Assembly: GCA_003224635.1 (NCBI GenBank)
Contig: QHZK01000008.1
Location: 1-13,338, forward strand
DNA length: 13,338 nt
Source of the DNA: Acidobacteriota bacterium
Lineage (GTDB): Bacteria > Acidobacteriota > Terriglobia > UBA7540
Direction of reading: 5' to 3'
Shown: piece after piece, positions 13,075 to 13,338 of the stretch
Layout: each line of letters opens with the position of its first letter
Numbering within the stretch: the stretch's first letter is position 1
The notes under the pieces: generated by a model
What the model saw: only the letters and a program-made list of their open reading frames with translations
What the model was told of the DNA's origin: nothing
Databases searched by the model: none
Position numbers and translations under genes: made by a program

Positions 13075-13338
13075 ATGACTACGGTTACGGCCACAACAGT
13101 GACACTGACCATCGACGGCAAGCCCGTCACGGTTCCCGCCGGGGCTCTGCTTATCGAGGCCGCGAAGCGGGCGGGGATCGAAGTCCCTTCGTTTTGCTAC
13201 TACCCGGGACTGGCCCTGCAGGGCGCGTGCCGCATGTGCCTGGTCTCGATTGAGAAAATGCCCAAGCTGCAGACCGCCTGCACGACGGTAGCCAGCAACG
13301 GGATGGTGGTCCACACCGAAAACGATGAGGTCGCCAAC
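13075..13338 (+). CDS. nuoG: NADH-quinone oxidoreductase subunit G, 5' end only
   Basis: The first 88 residues of the large iron-sulfur subunit of the N module; the gene runs off the window. The N-terminal ferredoxin-like domain is clear: VTLTIDGKPVTVPAGALLIE (9-28), then Cys41, Cys52, Cys55 and Cys69 in C-x10-C-x2-C-x13-C spacing, the ligands of the [2Fe-2S] cluster N1b (FCYYPGL, GACRMCLVSIE, LQTAC). ATG at 13075 fits the family start. The ribosome site is weak, only GAG near 13062-13064, at the end of the repeat arm. Confidence 0.95.
   Translation, partial: MTTVTATTVTLTIDGKPVTVPAGALLIEAAKRAGIEVPSFCYYPGLALQGACRMCLVSIEKMPKLQTACTTVASNGMVVHTENDEVAN

Overview
The window is GC-rich bacterial chromosome, most likely from an uncultured Acidobacteriota lineage. 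That assignment is inferred from three things: a Group-A style complex I operon with separate nuoC and nuoD, a secreted protein with carboxypeptidase-regulatory-like folds, and gaps crowded with several families of palindromic repeats. No marker gene proves it. Nothing looks like phage, plasmid or CRISPR, and I see no tRNA or rRNA.

Layout. 1-271: two back-to-back promoters, one leaving the window to the left, one serving an aldehyde dehydrogenase (272-1765). 1779-2409: a hairpin, then a small GIY-YIG nuclease gene (1886-2185, minus) enclosed by long inverted repeats at 1823-1856 and 2263-2304. 2410-5527: three minus-strand envelope genes: a secreted beta-sandwich-type protein, a secreted peptidoglycan-binding protein, and a DegP/HtrA-type membrane-anchored protease bracketed by GTAGCGGCG hairpins. 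5528-6463: over 900 bases with repeats and no convincing gene. 6464-7333: an EamA-type transporter (minus). 7334-7749: repeats only. 7750-7974: thiS (minus), with an unusual tail after its Gly-Gly end.

8195-13338: start of a NADH:quinone oxidoreductase (complex I) operon reading rightward: a 14-bp triple repeat, a good sigma70-type promoter, then nuoA, nuoC, nuoD, nuoE, nuoF, a four-helix-bundle (S23/IVP family) gene, and the 5' end of nuoG. nuoB is absent from its usual place between nuoA and nuoC. NuoE, NuoF and NuoG form the NADH-oxidising N module; NuoC and NuoD belong to the Q-module arm; NuoA is a membrane subunit.

The most unusual feature is a shared architecture. Two unrelated small genes (GIY-YIG nuclease, four-helix bundle) each sit in the 'loop' of a long inverted repeat, in elements of about 480-500 bp. 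The repeat around the GIY-YIG gene is the same family as a gene-less hairpin between nuoE and nuoF. Three successive nuo junctions (D/E, E/F, F/G) carry three different palindromic families. This suggests small repeat-bounded cassettes, comparable in layout to REP/RAYT elements or to S23-encoding intervening sequences of 23S rRNA, but I can show only the architecture, not movement or function.
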